A stretch of 64,000 bases of DNA from the NCBI GenBank assembly GCA_021464245.1, contig JADCRB010000011.1, positions 2,131,226 to 2,195,225 of the forward strand. Reading direction: 5' to 3'. A program made the position numbers and the translations under genes. Under the pieces are notes generated by a model. It ran no database searches and was not told the DNA's origin. It was given only the letters and a program-made list of their open reading frames with translations. Shown here piece by piece: positions 11,160 through 22,877 of this stretch (position 1 is its first letter; the number at the start of each line of letters is the position of its first letter). This stretch comes from Carallia brachiata. Its lineage: Eukaryota > Streptophyta > Magnoliopsida > Malpighiales > Rhizophoraceae.

Positions 11160-12572
11160 CTGGAGAACATTCCTGTTGAAAAGTGGAGCTGATGGGTGGA
11201 GTTGGTGCATCTTGCCTACTTCTCTATTATGTGTTTTTTGTTGCAGCGCCAAACTCTCATAAGAGAATAACATCTTTTGGAGCAGTTGGCTAAACATATA
11301 GTGCAGATGCTTGCAGATTAGTTAGAAATGTTCTCTTTTTGTTATGGTCTTAAACACAATATGCTGTACCAAATACCCCTGTGTGAGAGCTCTCCTTCTA
11401 TGTCTAGTATATTCAAATAGTTTGAGCCTATAATTTGATGCAAGTTGAAAAATCTCTTATATTGATAAAATTTTGATTGTTTTATTGATAGAGCTAGCGT
11501 AAAGTTATTATGTTTTGATATGAAAATCGTAAATTTCTCTGGCAAAGAAATATATTGTTTTTTAGATGTCTTTTTAAGAAGAATAAAATATTTAGGTAAT
11601 TTTTTATTTTTTGTTATTATTATTATTATTTTTTTGTAGCTAGTAACAAACTAGCAACTTCTTTCTTTCTTTCGGCTTTTAACACAATCAACTAAGTTTG
11701 CTAAAGGTTTAAATTGGTTGAGAAACTAGATAGAGTTTAATATGTATATAATCTATTCATTAGCCTCACACAATTGCTTAAGCTGCTGGTGGAATTGAGA
11801 CCTAGAATTGTGACATAGTATCATAGTTCTATAACTGATGGATCATAGAATTCAAATCACGCTACCCTCATTTTTCTATTTAGTTGTGAATTTTCTTACT
11901 TTCACTTTCAAACCAATATACTTGTACTTGAGCTTTAATTGTGAATTTTCATGCTTTCAACACATTTGACCGAGGAGGCGTGCTAGAATTTAGCAGGTTT
12001 CTTCACGATAGCAATAATTTTTCAATCTACTCTAGTCAAAGATTTCAAACGCTTCTAATTGATTGTTTTGACCTTAGTCAGCGACAAATTCTTACAGCTA
12101 CTCTTTGTCCTATTCTCTTGCATTATCAAATTTTGATTGGCGGGGCACACATGGTGAAGGAAATTGCATAAACGGGTTAATCTACGCAAGGTATATCAGA
12201 AATGTTCATAATAGGATGGCAATCATTAGCCATTAATCACTAACAAGAACTCATTGTCATGAACAGTTAGATTGCCTTTTCTATTTGTCAGTGAAGTTCT
12301 GTGCTGCTCTGTCATTGCAGCAATGCAGAACACTGATTTCTGAGACAAATGCCACAATTATCTGAAGCCTCGTTTTTTAGTTGTAGGGGATGAATCAATA
12401 TGAACATGATCAGTACATACAGGCTCTAAACTTTAAAAGATTTGTCCCCATGATTTCAACTACACCATCCAAGAGCATGACTGATGTCATCATGCATGGA
12501 GTGAATAAACATATTTATTTCCTGTCTATTGAAGGAAAACAATGAAGAAAGGGAGGCATAAATAGTTCTGAA
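11160..12572. other. Intergenic region between the two dirigent genes
   Basis: Holds the distal promoter of the upstream-most dirigent gene and the 3' flank of its neighbour. I see AT-rich stretches, a (TTA)n-like run near 11610-11630 and no supported coding sequence. Confidence 0.55.
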
Positions 12573-13334
12573 CTAACTCAGATATACATTGAATAACAGG
12601 AGACTGTCGTTGGTTTTATTTTCTTCCTCTGCAGCAATGGAACTTTCGGCTACGGCCTTGATTACTGCATAACCATTAGCTCCAACATACTTTCCTGTGC
12701 CACCTATAACAGTGACATGGGACTCAGGCATATGGGTGTTGTGCACACCAAAAAACCTTAACCCTTCCTTGAATTCACTTGTAGCAAAACTTGCTGTTAT
12801 TGCCATCATATGGCTGGTTCCATCTTCTGAACTGGCAACAAATATTCCTTGTGCTCTTCCAACTGAAAGTAAACCAAAGCTGGTCTTTGAAAACAAGCCC
12901 TCGTCAATTTCTGTTAAACTTCCAAGTTCCAATTCCTGTAAGCTCAATCTAGCTGGAAATGCTAGGCCAATGTTTGAAACATCAAATGTTTGCGAGGATG
13001 ATCCAGTGGCAGGAATCCTGGGATTAGATTGAGGTAAGGGGATGCCATCACTAGGAGGAAAAAGGCCTAGAGGTTTTGAAAATGGTATCTGGCCGGGGAC
13101 TTTTGTGGCTGCAGGTTTTGATGATGTGTGGGCAATGGTAAGGACATTTTGCATTAGGAATGTAATTTTGTGATTGTGGTGGTGGTGATGGCTTGGAGCT
13201 GGGTTGCTGAGGGTTCTAGCAGATGATGGGTGGTTGACAAAAAATTGCAGGAAAACTAAGGTCAAGAGGACAGGAAGGTTCTCCATTTTCATATCGACGT
13301 GATGATTAAGCCACCATTTGACAACATTGATCAT
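12573..13334 (-). CDS. Dirigent family protein, short-linker type
   Basis: Intact single-exon frame of 253 aa from the first ATG. The ATG at 13286 (residue 17) is the more likely start, because it leads directly into a signal peptide (MENLPVLLTLVFLQFFV, then SSARTL). A His cluster (SHHHHHNHK) follows at about residues 48-56. The dirigent core then runs from ITFLMQNVLT to FNVYLS, including LSVGRAQGIFVASSEDGTSH and VTVIGGTGKYVGANGYAVI. Predicted role is secreted guidance of phenoxy-radical coupling for lignan or lignin, as for the family. It lies tandem and same-strand with the 390-aa dirigent gene but is quite diverged from it, lacking the Pro-rich linker and Asn-rich insertion. No alternative family fits. 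Confidence 0.88.
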   Translation of the reverse strand: MINVVKWWLNHHVDMKMENLPVLLTLVFLQFFVNHPSSARTLSNPAPSHHHHHNHKITFLMQNVLTIAHTSSKPAATKVPGQIPFSKPLGLFPPSDGIPLPQSNPRIPATGSSSQTFDVSNIGLAFPARLSLQELELGSLTEIDEGLFSKTSFGLLSVGRAQGIFVASSEDGTSHMMAITASFATSEFKEGLRFFGVHNTHMPESHVTVIGGTGKYVGANGYAVIKAVAESSIAAEEENKTNDSLLLFNVYLS

Positions 13335-13577
13335 TTATGAAGTGGGATAAGAATGCAAACTTGACATTGGATTTGCAGTAGTTGGGGTTGTTAATGTATT
13401 CTAGTGCATTAGGTTAAAGGGATAAAAGAAAAACTGATATCCGTGAAATAAGCCTTTCCTACTGACTCACATAGCATTCATTCACACTTCGCTGGTGCTT
13501 TTGCCATAGACTAAACGTCTGAAATTGGACCTGCATTTTAGTTCAGCTTTTCATAGAATTTTCTTCTCATTTGGTCC

Positions 13578-13858
13578 TGTGGAAATTCAGTTCCTAATTG
13601 AAGGATTTGGTTATCATCTCCTATTTGAATTTAAATGTAAGATAAGATGATATCATCTTTTATCCAATTAGTTTTCTGGTCCCATCAGATCAGGTGTTGG
13701 TGTTCAAAATTCAAAAGAGAGTAATCTCCTTATTTTTGGTTTTAGGATTAGGAGATAAGACCTATTGTACAAAGGCTATAAATATTTCTGCTATCTTGTA
13801 TTTTTGGTTAAGCATCAGTTGAATAAAGTTTTACTGCACACAATTCTCAAAATCTACA
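13578..13858 (+). repeat. 5' LTR of the copia element
   Basis: 281 bp, TG to CA. It contains a TATAAATA box at 13777-13784, the likely element promoter. It differs from the 3' LTR by two substitutions and lacks one G in a GAGAG run. Confidence 0.95.
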
Positions 13859-13870
13859 TGGTATCAGAGC
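13859..13870 (+). other. Primer-binding site (initiator Met tRNA type)
   Basis: TGGTATCAGAGC immediately after the LTR, the usual complement to the 3' end of plant initiator tRNA-Met in copia elements. Confidence 0.9.
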
Positions 13871-13906
13871 CTGGTGATCTGAACCTTTGTCTCTAGTAAA
13901 TTTATC

Positions 13907-15279
13907 ATGTCCAACAAAGGGGAAACAATGTCCAATCCTGGAGCTGTCATCTCCAGCAGTCTCAGCGGATCAGAAGGCTCGAGTCTTCAAATCACAGGTC
14001 ACAAACTCAACGGACAAAATTTCCTTCAATGGTCTCAGTCCGTTATGATGTTTATTTGTGGAAAAGGGAAAGAGGACTACCTCACAGGGGCTGTTACACC
14101 TCCAGAGAGGAGAATGATCCGAAATTCAAAGGCTGGAAGTCAGAAAACAGCATGGTAATGTCATGGTTGATCAATTCTATGACTACTGACATTGGAGAAA
14201 ACTTTATGTATTACAAGACTGCTAAAGAAATCTGGGAGGCAGCAAAAGAAACCTACTCTAACAGAGACAATACCTCTGAAATTTTTGAAATCAAGAGCAT
14301 CCTCCATGATCAACGCCAAAGTGATCTCCCGGTGACAGAATATTTTAATATTCTGACACGTCATTGGCAGCAGCTCGACATGCTCGAAGAATTTGAATGG
14401 AAATGTTCTGATGATTCCAAGAAATATAAGGACATCATTGAAAAGGATCGAATTTATAAATTCCTCCTTGGCCTTAATAAAAATCTTGATGAAGTTCGTG
14501 GAAGAATCCTCAGCACTAAGCCACTACCTAGCATTCGAGAAGTATTTTCAGAAGTTCGAAGAGAAGAGAGCAGGAAAAAGGTGATGTTAGGATCTCAAAG
14601 CACTATTCTTGCCCCAGAAAATTCAGCCCTAGCTACTCGAGGACCCCAATTCAGCAACAATACTGATAATCGACAAAGGAAAGGAAGACCATGGTGTGAA
14701 CACTGTCGCAAACTAGGACACATAAAGGAGACATGCTGGAAAATTCATGGAAAGCCAGCAGACTGGAAACCATCACGTCCTTCCCAGGAGCGGGACAGCC
14801 GTGGCCATTTAGCTGCCACAGAGCCTCAAACCTCTGTTGAATCAAGCCCATTCAGTAAGGAACAACTGGATCTACTGCAGAAAATGTTCCAGCATACTAA
14901 TTCTACCACAATCGGTAATGGTTCTCTAGCACAAAAAGGTAATTTTCTAAGAGCCTTAAGTGTAAAACGAGAGAAATCAAACTCATGGATTGTGGATTCA
15001 GGAGCATCAGATCATATGACAGGAGATATTTCCATATTTCATAAATATGATCCATGTTATGGCAATTTCACAGTCCGAATTGCAGATGGGTCACTCTCAA
15101 AAGTGGCTGGCACAGGTTCTGTTGTGATTTCAAAGGACCTAACTCTTGAATCTGTCCTATTTGTTCCAAGCTTAGATTGCAATTTGCTATCCATAAGCAA
15201 ACTTACACAAGATCTCAATGTGTTACTAAATTTTCTTCAAATATTTGTGAATTTCAGGACTTGGATTCGGGGAAGATGA
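13907..15279 (+). pseudogene. copia gag and protease, frameshifted
   Basis: The ATG at 13907 opens Gag. The frame breaks at about 14104-14110, where a 2-bp AG duplication shifts it, and Gag continues in the frame that runs to 15279. Visible in order are the UBN2/retrotransposon gag region (for example MTTDIGENFMYYKTAKEIW), a CCHC zinc knuckle (CEHCRKLGHIKETC, about 14695-14737) that binds RNA, and the aspartic-protease motif DSGA at 14995-15006. A second frame break, apparently one missing base, occurs near 15218, just before the link to integrase. Even the intact copy would be a polyprotein processed inside a virus-like particle. As it stands this copy cannot make one. Confidence 0.93.
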
Positions 15280-15395
15280 TTGGCAATGCTAGGATGTGTG
15301 CGGGACTCTATTTCCTTAGAGGTGATAATCTTGAAAGACAATCTCAGAAGACTTCTTATGTGGCTTTATCTACTAGCAAAATAAGATGATGAGTC

Positions 15396-16532
15396 ATGTT
15401 ATGGCATTATCGATTAGGGCATCCAAATTTCTTGTATCTTGAAAAGTTGTTCCCATCTTTATTCAATCAAAATTCAAAAATTTTTCAGTGTGAGATTTGT
15501 CAATTATCCAAACACACTCATAATACCTACCCTAAACAGCCCTACAAATCATCTCACCCTTTTTCATTGGTACATGGTGATATTTGGGGACCATCTAGGG
15601 TTAATAACATTACAGGTTCCAGGTGGTTTGCTACTTTCATTGATGATCACACAAGAGTCACATGGGTGTTTCTCATGAAAGAAAAATCAGAGGTCAGTCA
15701 GATATTTCAGAATTTCAACAAAATGGTCCAAACACAATTTCAAACCAAAATACAAGTCTTGAGAACTGACAATGGCAGAGAGTATTATCACTCCATACTC
15801 AGTTCATATCTCTTGGAACAAGGCATAGTCCATCAAAGCTCATGTGTTCAAACTCCACAGCAAAATGGAGTTGCAGAAAGGAAGAATCGACATCTAATGG
15901 AGGTGGCAAGATCTCTCATGCTATCTACAAATGTTCCAAAGCATTTTTGGGGTGAGGCAGTCCTTACTGCAGCATATCTTATCAATCGAATGCCATCTCG
16001 AGTCCTAAAATTCAAAACTCCATGTCAAGCCCTCCTTTCCACATATCCTCACACTCGGCTTATCTCATCTATTCCTGCCAAGGTATTTGGATGTACTACC
16101 TTTGTTCACATAGACCAACATCAGAGCAAGTTAGATCCAAAATCCATCAAATGTATATTTCTTGGATACTCTCCCAACCAAAAAGGCTACAAATGTTACT
16201 CCCCAGTCACTAAGAAATTCTACAACTCCATGGATGTAACATTCTTTGAAAATCAACCTTATTATGCCAAATCTACTATTCAGGGGGAGAATCCTATCAC
16301 AAGGGAATACCAGCTTTGGAAAACTAAATTATCTTCCACATCACAGTGTCCAATTTATCCAATTTCTTCAATTGCTGAACCTACACAGCTCCTTACCATT
16401 GAACCTCCAAACACTTCTGAGTCCCAAACCCAGCAAATTCAGCCTGGGAGTGCAAATCCGAAGGCCACACAAGAAAAAGCTGACAAAGATCTGATTGTCT
16501 ATTCAAGGAGACAGAAAGCTCAAGGGTTTTAG
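15396..16532 (+). pseudogene. copia integrase fragment
   Basis: The frame starts right after two adjacent TGA stops (15387-15392) that interrupt the link to protease. The HHCC zinc-binding region (HYRLGHPN ... CEICQLSKH) is followed by the DDE core, with Asp codons at 15579 and 15768 and Glu at 15876. Exactly 35 residues separate the second Asp from the Glu, as in D,D35E integrases. The integrase would insert element cDNA into the host genome. The frame ends at a stop near 16530 caused by another frame change before the reverse transcriptase. Confidence 0.93.
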
Positions 16533-18316
16533 AGGATCATACACATTCCAAGCAAAACCTTGAATCTGAACTGAATTCAGAAAATCTTGAAATTTGCCCA
16601 GGTAACACTATTACTGAATCTGATTTTTCTGAGCCTTCTAATGATGTTGATCTGCCAATTGCTTTGAGGAAAGGTGTGAGATCATGTACTCAACACCCAA
16701 TTAGTAACTATGTTTCTTATGAAAAGTTGTCACCTAGTTTCCGAGCATTTGCTACTGCTCTCACCAATTTGCAGATTCCAAACAACATATATGAAGCCCT
16801 AAACCAACCAAAGTGGAAGGTGGCTGTTTTAGAAGAGATCCAAGCTCTAGAAAAGAACAACACATGGGAAATTGCAGATTTGCCCAAAGACAAAAATCCC
16901 GTTGGATGCAAATGGATTTTTACAATCAAACACAAGGCTGATGGGAGCGTGGACAGGTTCAAAGCAAGACTTGTTGCAAAAGGATTTACTCAATCCTATG
17001 GCATAGATTTCGAGGAGACATTTGCCCCAGTTGCTAAGCTCAATTCAGTCCGAGTTTTGTTATCATTGGCAGCAAACTTGGATTGGCCACTTCATCAATT
17101 GGATGTCAAAAATGCATTCTTAAACGGTGACTTAGAAGAAGAAGTCTACATGAAGATTCCTCCGGGATTTGAAACTCAAGACAATGCCAACAAAGTTTGC
17201 AGGCTTCGAAAATCCTTGTATGGTCTCAAGCAATCCCCTCGTGCTTGGTTTGGTAGACTAACAAAAGTGGTAAAGAAGTGTGGTTTCTTACAATGTCAAT
17301 CAGATCATACTATGTTTATTAAGCATACATCTGCAGGAAAAATGGCCATTCTCATTGTCTATGTAGATGACATAATCCTCACAGGAGATCATAAGGATGA
17401 AATAAGCAACCTAAAAAGGCTTCTTGCCAAAGAATTCGAGATCAAAGACCTTGGTTATCTCAAATATTTTCTTGGCATGGAGGTGGCACGATCAAGAAGT
17501 GGAATATCAGTCTCTCAAAGAAAGTACATTCTTGATTTACTAAAAGAAACTGGGATGCTTGGATGCAAACCAGCAGATACTCCAATGGACCCAAACAACA
17601 AAGTAGGAATGGAGGAAGGAAGTCCACTTGTTGATAAGGGTAGATATCAGAGACTTGTTGGTAAACTTATTTATCTTTCACATACAAGACCAGACATTGG
17701 CTTTGCAGTAAGCATGGTGAGCCGGTTCATGAACAATCCAACTGAACAACATTTAGGAGCTATACATCGAATTCTACAATACTTAAAAAAGAATCCTGGT
17801 AAGGGGTTATTTTTTAAGAAAACTTCAGACAAGAATATTGAAGTGTTCTCAGATGCAGATTGGGCTGGATCAGTTACAGACAGAAGATCAACTACAGGGT
17901 ATTGTACATATGTTTGGGGGAATTTGGTTACTTGGCGGAGCAAGAAACAATCTGTTGTTGCAAGAAGTAGTGCAGAGGCTGAGTTTAGAGCTATGTCTCA
18001 AGGAATTTGTGAAGGAATTTGGCTAAGAAAACTACTTGGAGAGCTAAAAGTTACAGCTAGAGAGCCCATAAAGGTATTTTGTGACAATAAAGCAGCTATA
18101 AGCATTGCAAAGAATCCAGTTCATCATGACAGGACAAAACATGTGGAAATTGATCGTCATTTCATCAAAGAGAAAGTAGAAGACAGAATTATCAAACTTG
18201 AGTACATGCCTACATGCAATCAAATTGCAGACATTCTAACCAAGGCACTTTCTCGGACAAATTTTGATAATTTAAAGTCCAAGCTGGGTATGATTGATAT
18301 CCATAACCCAGCTTGA
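16529..18316 (+). pseudogene. copia reverse transcriptase and RNase H, open frame
   Basis: Continuously open to the stop at 18316, with the first internal ATG at 16664. Reverse-transcriptase landmarks are WKVAVLEEIQALEKNNTW, ARLVAKGFTQ, LDVKNAFLNGDLEEEVYM and the catalytic YVDD at 17360-17371. RNase H follows, with SDADWAGS (about 17850), SSAEAEFRAM, FCDNKAAISIAKNPVHHDRTKH and the C-terminal ADILTKAL. It is the only undamaged enzymatic block of the element, but it has no own start in context and would normally be part of the polyprotein. Confidence 0.95.
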
Positions 18317-18323
18317 GGGGGAG
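18315..18323 (+). other. Polypurine tract
   Basis: GAGGGGGAG immediately before the 3' LTR, the standard plus-strand primer position. Confidence 0.85.
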
Positions 18324-18605
18324 TGTGGAAATTCAGTTCCTAACTGAAGGATTTGGTTATCATCTCCTATTTGAATTTAAATGTAAGATAAGATGATATC
18401 ATCTTTTATCCAATTAGTTTTCTGGTCCCATCAGATCAGGTGTTGGTGTTCAAAATTCAAAAGGAGAGTAATCTCCTTATTTTTGGTTTTAGGATTAGGA
18501 GATAAGACCTATTGTACAAAGGCTATAAATATTTCTGCTATCTTGTATTTTTGGTTAAGTATCAGTTGAATAAAGTTTTACTGCACACAATTCTCAAAAT
18601 CTACA
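18324..18605 (+). repeat. 3' LTR of the copia element
   Basis: 282 bp, TG to CA, nearly identical to 13578-13858. The TATAAATA box at 18524-18531 faces away from the element, toward the 3' end of the MAGL gene, so LTR read-through would be antisense to that gene. Confidence 0.95.
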
Positions 18606-18610
18606 GGTCC

Positions 18611-19051
18611 ATTAAAACCCCTATTCTTCATTAAACAGCACACTGGAATAATTTTCTTTTGGTAAATTTTCCCTTCTCATAGATTTTCCTATCTCACTAT
18701 TGGAAGCAAAGGCGGCTAGGTTTCTGCAAATCAGGCTCATACAAATAACACAGATGAACAAATTGCTGACTGAACATATTTTCCAATGAACACTAAGAAA
18801 TTGGAAATGTTTCTGCATAACAAACTTTTAATAACAGTACGATATGTTGGGGCACTGTCGCACATTTTTCAGGCTACTTCAACTCTAACTGACAAGGACC
18901 GACCATATAAGGCACAATCCGTACCACAGTGCCCACGCTTAAGAGCCCATATTCTATCTGTTATCCATCCAGTAAAAAGGGGAACAACAATATCTGTTCC
19001 TTGCCAAATTTAACTCCAAATATAATCATTTTGCCACCAAGCTTGTTGCTG
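18611..19051 (-). other. 3' flank/UTR of the MAGL gene
   Basis: Sequence between the copia element and the MAGL stop codon. It probably includes the 3' UTR. No independent gene is supported. Confidence 0.5.
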
Positions 19052-20916
19052 TCATCTGGGCTTGGACAAATCGTCATTCGCATGTTTTTGCTCCCTCTCA
19101 AACCTTTCACACCCCATGGCTCTCTCATCCAACCAGTTGACAATATCAGCAAAGACTATGTCAATGTTTTCAGCTTCTTCTCCGTAAAGAAGGCCATGCC
19201 ACATTCCGTCATACAACTTGATGGTCTTGTCCGCGCTTGAAGCCACATTGAATAGTTGTTTACTAACAGATTTGTCTGTCACTCTGTCTTCCTCACCGTG
19301 GAGCAGTAGCAACGGCAATGATACCTGATCAGGTTTTACCAGAGTTGAGTAATAAAAAAAGCAAATCAGGAATGAGTTAACACATTTAAGAGGAAAAACA
19401 GTGGAAGGAAAAAGGTGGAACTAACGAACGAACCTCTTGAAGCCTCCGTTCAAGGTCCAAACTAATTCTGAGAAGTTCCATTCCTGTTTTCAAGCGAGGC
19501 CGCCCTTTATAACACAATGGATTTGCTCTAACCTGTCATTAAATTATTAGGAACCAACATTACTATTAGAAGATAGTGTGAAGTGGGTACCCGAATTTTT
19601 CATAGAAATTAATTCAAGGCAAAATTTTTTAGATACTCATATCAATTCAACCTGTTCTCTCACTTCAGGCAACTTGAAAGCTGTATTGATTATATCCTTA
19701 GTAGGGATCATTTTCCATGTTGGAATGAAATTGCAAAGCTTTTTGAGCACATTGATTACCACCGGATGTGGTCTCACATCATCTGCTATCTGCACATTAG
19801 TCAACATAAAGTTAGTACACAAACCAGTTTTCCCTTTACTCACTTTTCAATAACGCTTTTGTTTCATTGTTACCATTGAAGTCATAATAATTCGCAACCA
19901 AAAACGAACAAAAAGAAAAAAGAAAATTAAGTATGAAAGTTATGAAAGAAAAAGGCCTTAAACGAACCTTACACATGGGTGCAACCAAGATGGCACCATC
20001 CCAGAAGGTAGGCTGCTTTCTGTGCAACAGTAGAGCTACTGCTCCTCCCATGGACTCTCCTAGCAAATATCTCATCTTCTCTGTATTTTCTTGTTTCTCT
20101 GAAAATTACCCAAAGAAGAATAGAAAATAAAACAGTAAGTACTAAAAAGTATGTCTTCGAGTATTTTCATGATAGAAGGGTACAAACACCCAAGAAAGGA
20201 TTAAGAAAGAGACACAACCACATATGCCAGTGAAATGCTTGGAGCAATCATCAATGATATCATCCATGTTCTTAACATAGCACTGTAACCCAGCTGATTT
20301 TCCATGGCCTTCGTAATCCATACCATAAACTGCATAACCTGCCTTTACAAGGCTAATTGCAGTACCTAATCAAATCAGAGATCACACCCTTATAAGCACT
20401 AAATCACAGAACTTTGTTTTTTATATGAACATGTATTTAGTGGGGCAGAATATAATAACAAAGTAAACATGAAGTTACTAACTGTTCATGGTGATGCTGC
20501 ACTCCATGGCGTAACCATGGCAGAGGAAAATCAAGGCTTTTGGTTCTTGATTTATGGGAATCCACTTGCACGTGAAAAGCTTCAGTCCTCTAGGATTAAA
20601 TATAAACTCCTGTCAAATTCATTCCAAAAAGAAATTAAAACAACTTTTAGTTTAAGAAAATCCATAAGAAAGAAAAGCCAACAAAGACGCATTCAAATAA
20701 GGCTTCTTAATCAAATTCCGCCATAAACTTAGGCTAACCTCATCGTATAGACGTTTTCGATATCTCCTGCCTGAAGATTTCGAAACCAAGAAGCCAAAAA
20801 TAAATGAAAATAAAAAACACATCAACGGGAGTCACAAATAAAACAGAACATGAGACAAAAGAGAGAAACAGATGTTTCAGTGGCAGGGACAGAGAAAGAA
20901 GAGAAAAACCAACCAT
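19052..20916 (-). CDS. MAGL-type monoacylglycerol lipase (alpha/beta hydrolase), seven exons, damaged or atypical first exon
   Basis: Hydrolyses monoacylglycerols, or related lysolipids, to fatty acid and glycerol; family members are cytosolic or membrane-associated. On the minus strand six exons join with correct GT-AG sites and phases: 20609-20483, 20365-20219, 20098-19968, 19789-19652, 19532-19434, 19324-19052 (304 codons plus stop). Landmarks are the oxyanion HGYAMECS, the nucleophile elbow GESMGG (Ser), then HGEEDRVTD (Asp) and GMWHGL (His), giving a complete catalytic triad. Closest in memory is Arabidopsis MAGL8 (AT2G39420); the sequence is clearly not caffeoylshikimate esterase itself. 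The N-terminus is unresolved. An ATG at 20916-20914 followed by an exon at 20770-20739 encodes a plausible AGDIENV start, but joins the next exon one base out of frame. Total length otherwise fits the ~310-320 aa family. Confidence 0.85.
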
Positions 20917-20985
20917 GAAGAAGGGAAGGAACTCCAGCAAATTAAATTGTCAGGAGGATTGCTTCTACGACGACTTGTGGGTATA

Positions 20986-20997
20986 TGTATAAATATA
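20986..20997 (-). promoter_or_regulatory. TATA-like box of the MAGL gene
   Basis: CTATATTTATAC on the minus strand, about 70-80 bp upstream of the candidate ATG at 20916. Confidence 0.45.
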
Positions 20998-21156
20998 GGA
21001 GCCATTATTCAGAATGTTCAAAACAGAGAAAGCAGATGCTGAAGCTTATCTGAATATGGAATATAAATGGAAACTTGGATTTGTGATATGATATGATATG
21101 ATATTAAATTCAAAAATTTGAAAGAACTAATAAATCATTGGCCGTGCTTCTCTCCT

Positions 21157-22765
21157 CCCACTGCATTGCTAATGATTTAAAGCCATAGTTTGGCCTATGT
21201 GCTTATCTTCGGTTCATGATTTTATCCTTTAAACTTCAAATTTTCTGATTTTGGATATCAAGGTTTGTCTAAGCAATTAAAAGTGAATCTCTATTAAAAA
21301 AAAAAAAAAAAAAAAAAACTCTACCATTCAGTTCCGTTCCGTTAGTATATATGCAGTGAAGAAAAAACAAAAAAAAAAAAAAAAAAGAACAAGGGTTAAT
21401 ATCTACAAAAATCATTATCTGTATAAATTAACAAATATAACATTATTTTTCAAAATTCACAATTTAAATTCGGTAAGAAATTTTCTTAACAAATTTACCA
21501 CGTCGTCAAGTTTAACGGTCATTATTTTTTATCTAATGTAAATTTTAGTTCTCATGTTTTTATATTACATGTCAACATCATGTTCACATCATCATAAGTC
21601 ACTATTTTTGATAGATTTCGTTCATCAAACTAAACAGAATGGTAGATTTGTTAAAAAAAATTTATATAGAATCTAAATTGTAAATTTTTAAAAGAGATAT
21701 TTATTTGTTAATTTACATAAAAGTCATTATTTTTTTTTTTTGTAGATATTAACCCAAAAAACCCATGATAGATCGAAAACAATATGGAAATATGAGATTC
21801 TCTCGCGAAATATTTTGTAATTTGACGATCTATCAATTTTTACAATTTTATAATATAATCTGGCATATTAAAATAACTATAATAAGATATCATAAGAATT
21901 TTAAAATTATTTTATTTGTGATGATACATTAAAAATCAATTTTAAAGAAAGTATGATTTTTAATTTTCAATCTATTAGATCTTGTAATTTCGGATACTAA
22001 TTTATCAAAACATCATATATAATATGCAGTTGCACGATCTAATAGATCATATATTTTTTTAAAAAAAATGGCTCAAAACTCATATTGTCATGACATTTGT
22101 GTAACTTTAACATGAATTCCCCATGGTAAAAGAATTTTCAAAAAATTTCTCTTGATGTTTCAATAAAAATAGTTTTAATGTGCTAATTCATAATATAAAA
22201 TTATCCAATAGTTACCGCCAGACCATTAGACATTCAACTCGCATTTTTAATATAATTTTTGCTATGCTTTTGTGTTTTTTTATTTTTTGTCTTTTTTTCA
22301 TTCCGTTAAATATTAACGGAATCTGGCAGTCGGTACCGTTATGATACACTGATGGATGTGTCATGTTTGTGACTTTGTGCAATTAAGTTTGTTTTTATCT
22401 TTGAAAATACTATTTAACTACGTTTATGAAAAATGCAATGGATACATAGACATCTAAGTTAGGTCGATAAAAAAATATTAAATTAAAAAAAAAAATAAAT
22501 TATGAGATATTATTAAATTAATTATATACTTTTTACATATTCATTTATACGTGTCTATATAATAAGTCTCAAACAAATCTTAAAAAGATTAATCATTTTT
22601 GTGAATTGTTAATAAAAAAAAAAAAAAGCAGGTCATCTTTGTGAATTTAAGAGAGGTGTGATTCCTTAAACTTTTGATTTTATTATTTTTTATAAAAAGA
22701 CTCACTATATAAATAATGATAATATTGGGTAAGATTACTCTAAACTTGATATAGTAATTATCGAA
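21157..22765 (+). repeat. Tandem duplication, segment A copy 1
   Basis: Non-coding block matching 24395-25825 in the same orientation. Shared landmarks include ctaatgatttaaagcca near the start, a MITE, and a segment ending cattccgttaaatattaacg. No genes. Confidence 0.85.
21393..21755. mobile_element. MITE with GGGTTAATATCTAC terminal inverted repeats (copy 1)
   Basis: The 363-bp element begins GGGTTAATATCTAC and ends GTAGATATTAACCC. The arms stay complementary for about 100 bp (for example aaaattcacaattta against taaattgtaaattttt). Non-coding. The same element recurs in segment A copy 2, so it predates the duplication. Confidence 0.8.
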
Positions 22766-22877
22766 TTTAAAGTTTATTGCTGTACATATACAAATATTTG
22801 TGCACTTTGTTGTGCATGCGATGGTGGCCTTGACATTGTTTTCTAACAACGTAAATCGCAGACGCCTATGGATTATA

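Larger units (their letters stand above)
13578..18605 (+). mobile_element. Ty1/copia LTR retrotransposon, full-length but coding-dead
   Basis: A 5028-bp element with 281/282-bp LTRs, each starting TG and ending CA, flanked by a perfect 5-bp target duplication GGTCC (13573-13577 and 18606-18610). The initiator-tRNA-Met-type primer-binding site follows the left LTR directly (13859-13870), and a polypurine tract lies at 18315-18323. Internal order is gag, protease, integrase, reverse transcriptase, RNase H, which is diagnostic of Ty1/copia. The LTRs differ by only two substitutions and one 1-bp indel, so the insertion is recent. The coding region nevertheless has three frame breaks and two adjacent stop codons. 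It sits between the second dirigent gene and the MAGL gene. Confidence 0.97.

Noticed and set aside
11052..11297. 81-codon minus-strand frame upstream of the dirigent gene
   Set aside because: It overlaps the TATA box and 5' leader of that gene and has no recognisable features.
19052..20916. Caffeoylshikimate esterase (lignin pathway), tempting next to dirigent genes
   Set aside because: Sequence motifs (HGYAMECSITMN, LLGESMGGAVALLL) match the MAGL8-like branch, not the CSE branch as I recall it.
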